NCBI GenBank assembly: GCA_022776205.1
Contig: JALFIK010000071.1
Coordinates: 1-6,958 of the forward strand
Direction of reading: 5' to 3'
DNA length: 6,958 nt
From: Eubacterium sp.
GTDB taxonomy: Bacteria; Bacillota; Clostridia; Lachnospirales; Lachnospiraceae
Shown: one piece after another, positions 6,698 through 6,958 of the stretch
Position numbering within the stretch: position 1 is the first letter of the stretch
Layout: every line of letters begins with the position of its first letter
The notes under the pieces: generated by a model
What the model saw: the letters and a program-made list of their open reading frames with translations, nothing else
Databases searched by the model: none
Told to the model about the DNA's origin: nothing
Position numbers and translations under genes: made by a program

Positions 6698-6732
6698 AGT
6701 AAATCACACGGGTAAAACAAAAAAAGTAATAA

Positions 6733-6756
6733 AACTTTTTTGCCTTTAAAAAAGTT
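6733..6756. repeat. Inverted repeat abutting the P3 -35 box
   Basis: AACTTTTTT (6733-6741) and AAAAAAGTT (6748-6756) are perfect 9-bp arms around GCCTTT, ending one base before the -35 of P3. It occupies the UP-element position. In RNA started at P1 or P2 it could form a weak A-U hairpin. Confidence 0.65.
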
Positions 6757-6757
6757 C

Positions 6758-6786
6758 TTGACAATGAACTGAGCTTGTGATAGAAT
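6758..6786 (+). promoter_or_regulatory. Promoter P3 of a stable-RNA operon
   Basis: TTGACA (6758-6763) and TAGAAT (6781-6786) are separated by 17 bp. It is 89 bp after P2. The expected start of transcription is about 6793, right at the first leader hairpin. Confidence 0.88.
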
Positions 6787-6792
6787 ATAAAA

Positions 6793-6809
6793 GCTTTCGT
6801 TGAGAAAGC
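6793..6809 (+). other. Hairpin at the predicted 5' end of the P3 transcript
   Basis: GCTTTC (6793-6798) pairs with GAAAGC (6804-6809) around GTTGA. The 5' arm could instead pair with GAAGCTT at 6814-6820, giving two exclusive folds. No T-run follows, so it is not a terminator. Confidence 0.55.
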
Positions 6810-6813
6810 GTAT

Positions 6814-6842
6814 GAAGCTTGATAACTGAATAACAAAACAAC
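6814..6842 (+). promoter_or_regulatory. boxA-like antitermination element
   Basis: The core CTTGATAACTGAATAACAA resembles the TTTGAAAACTGAATAACA-type sequence that precedes rRNA genes in many Firmicutes and is bound by NusB/NusE to prevent premature termination. The match is imperfect and recalled from family knowledge, so the exact limits are uncertain. Confidence 0.45.
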
Positions 6843-6843
6843 C

Positions 6844-6927
6844 TTGAACGTTCAATTCAAATTTCATTCGGAACCTTTCGAGAGTGATGTCTTCGGAAAG
6901 GGTCCATGGAACGGAACGAAAGTTCAG
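6844..6927 (+). other. Long imperfect leader stem-loop
   Basis: The apex is CCTTTC (6874-6879) paired with GAAAGG (6896-6901), extended by GGA (6870-6872) with TCC (6903-6905). Below it TTCATTC (6863-6869) pairs with GAACGAA (6914-6920) with one mismatch, and TTGAAC (6844-6849) pairs with GTTCAG (6922-6927) with one G-U pair. The nested arms support a real RNA fold, probably a pre-rRNA processing or leader structure. Confidence 0.6.
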
Positions 6928-6958
6928 AACCTAAAAACAGTAAAGACAGGAAAAAGAA

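Larger units (their letters stand above)
6793..6958 (+). ncRNA. Probable rRNA operon leader (pre-16S 5' region), incomplete
   Basis: The region downstream of the three promoters has no coding frame but contains ordered structure: a hairpin at its start (6793-6809), a boxA-like stretch, and a long imperfect stem around 6844-6927. This layout is that of a ribosomal RNA leader, where boxA recruits antitermination factors and the stem takes part in processing of the precursor. The conserved start of 16S rRNA (AGAGTTTGATC) is not reached before the window ends, so a tRNA operon remains possible. Confidence 0.65.

Noticed and set aside
6595..6867. Minus-strand open frame of 90 codons across the promoter array
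   Set aside because: It reads through three consensus promoters and A/T tracts; the product is rich in F, L and Y as expected from AT-rich noncoding DNA.

Overview
The window is the 3' part of a tryptophan biosynthesis operon followed by two less obvious genes and then a strong stable-RNA promoter region. Everything lies on the + strand. The DNA is AT-rich with purine-rich Shine-Dalgarno sites (AGGAGG-like), tightly overlapping genes and canonical TTGACA/TATAAT promoters. The repeat-plus-leucine-rich-repeat protein and the leader style also fit a low-GC Firmicute, most likely a gut Clostridia/Lachnospiraceae-type organism. That placement is inference; nothing here fixes genus or species.

Positions 1-4623 hold trpE (3' part only), trpG, trpC, trpF, trpB and trpA. 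Junctions are very tight: a 4-nt overlap for E/G, 10-nt gap for G/C, 14-nt overlaps for C/F and F/B, and a 7-nt gap for B/A. Together they convert chorismate and glutamine to anthranilate (TrpE/TrpG), then phosphoribosyl-anthranilate to CdRP (TrpF), CdRP to indole-glycerol phosphate (TrpC) and finally tryptophan (TrpA/TrpB). The expected trpD (anthranilate phosphoribosyltransferase), which normally sits between trpG and trpC, is absent, and the G/C junction leaves no room for it. The operon promoter and leader lie upstream of the window.

Positions 4643-5116 hold a YbaK/EbsC-type aminoacyl-tRNA deacylase only 19 nt after trpA. Positions 5150-6466 encode a 438-residue protein with four tandem modules of about 68 residues (InlB/Listeria-Bacteroides-repeat-like) and a BspA-like leucine-rich-repeat segment, yet no signal peptide or anchor. 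No convincing terminator was found between trpA and the end of this gene, so one long transcript is possible.

Positions 6467-6958 contain no gene. They hold three tandem near-consensus promoters, each with a 17-bp spacer and about 90 bp apart, preceded by A/T tracts. A structured leader follows, with a boxA-like stretch and a long imperfect stem. This is the architecture of an rRNA (rrn) operon promoter and leader; the 16S gene would begin just beyond the window. No mature RNA gene is visible.

No wholly new system was recognised. The points most worth a second look are the missing trpD, the exported-type repeat protein that lacks an export signal, and the triple promoter array with its inverted repeats.
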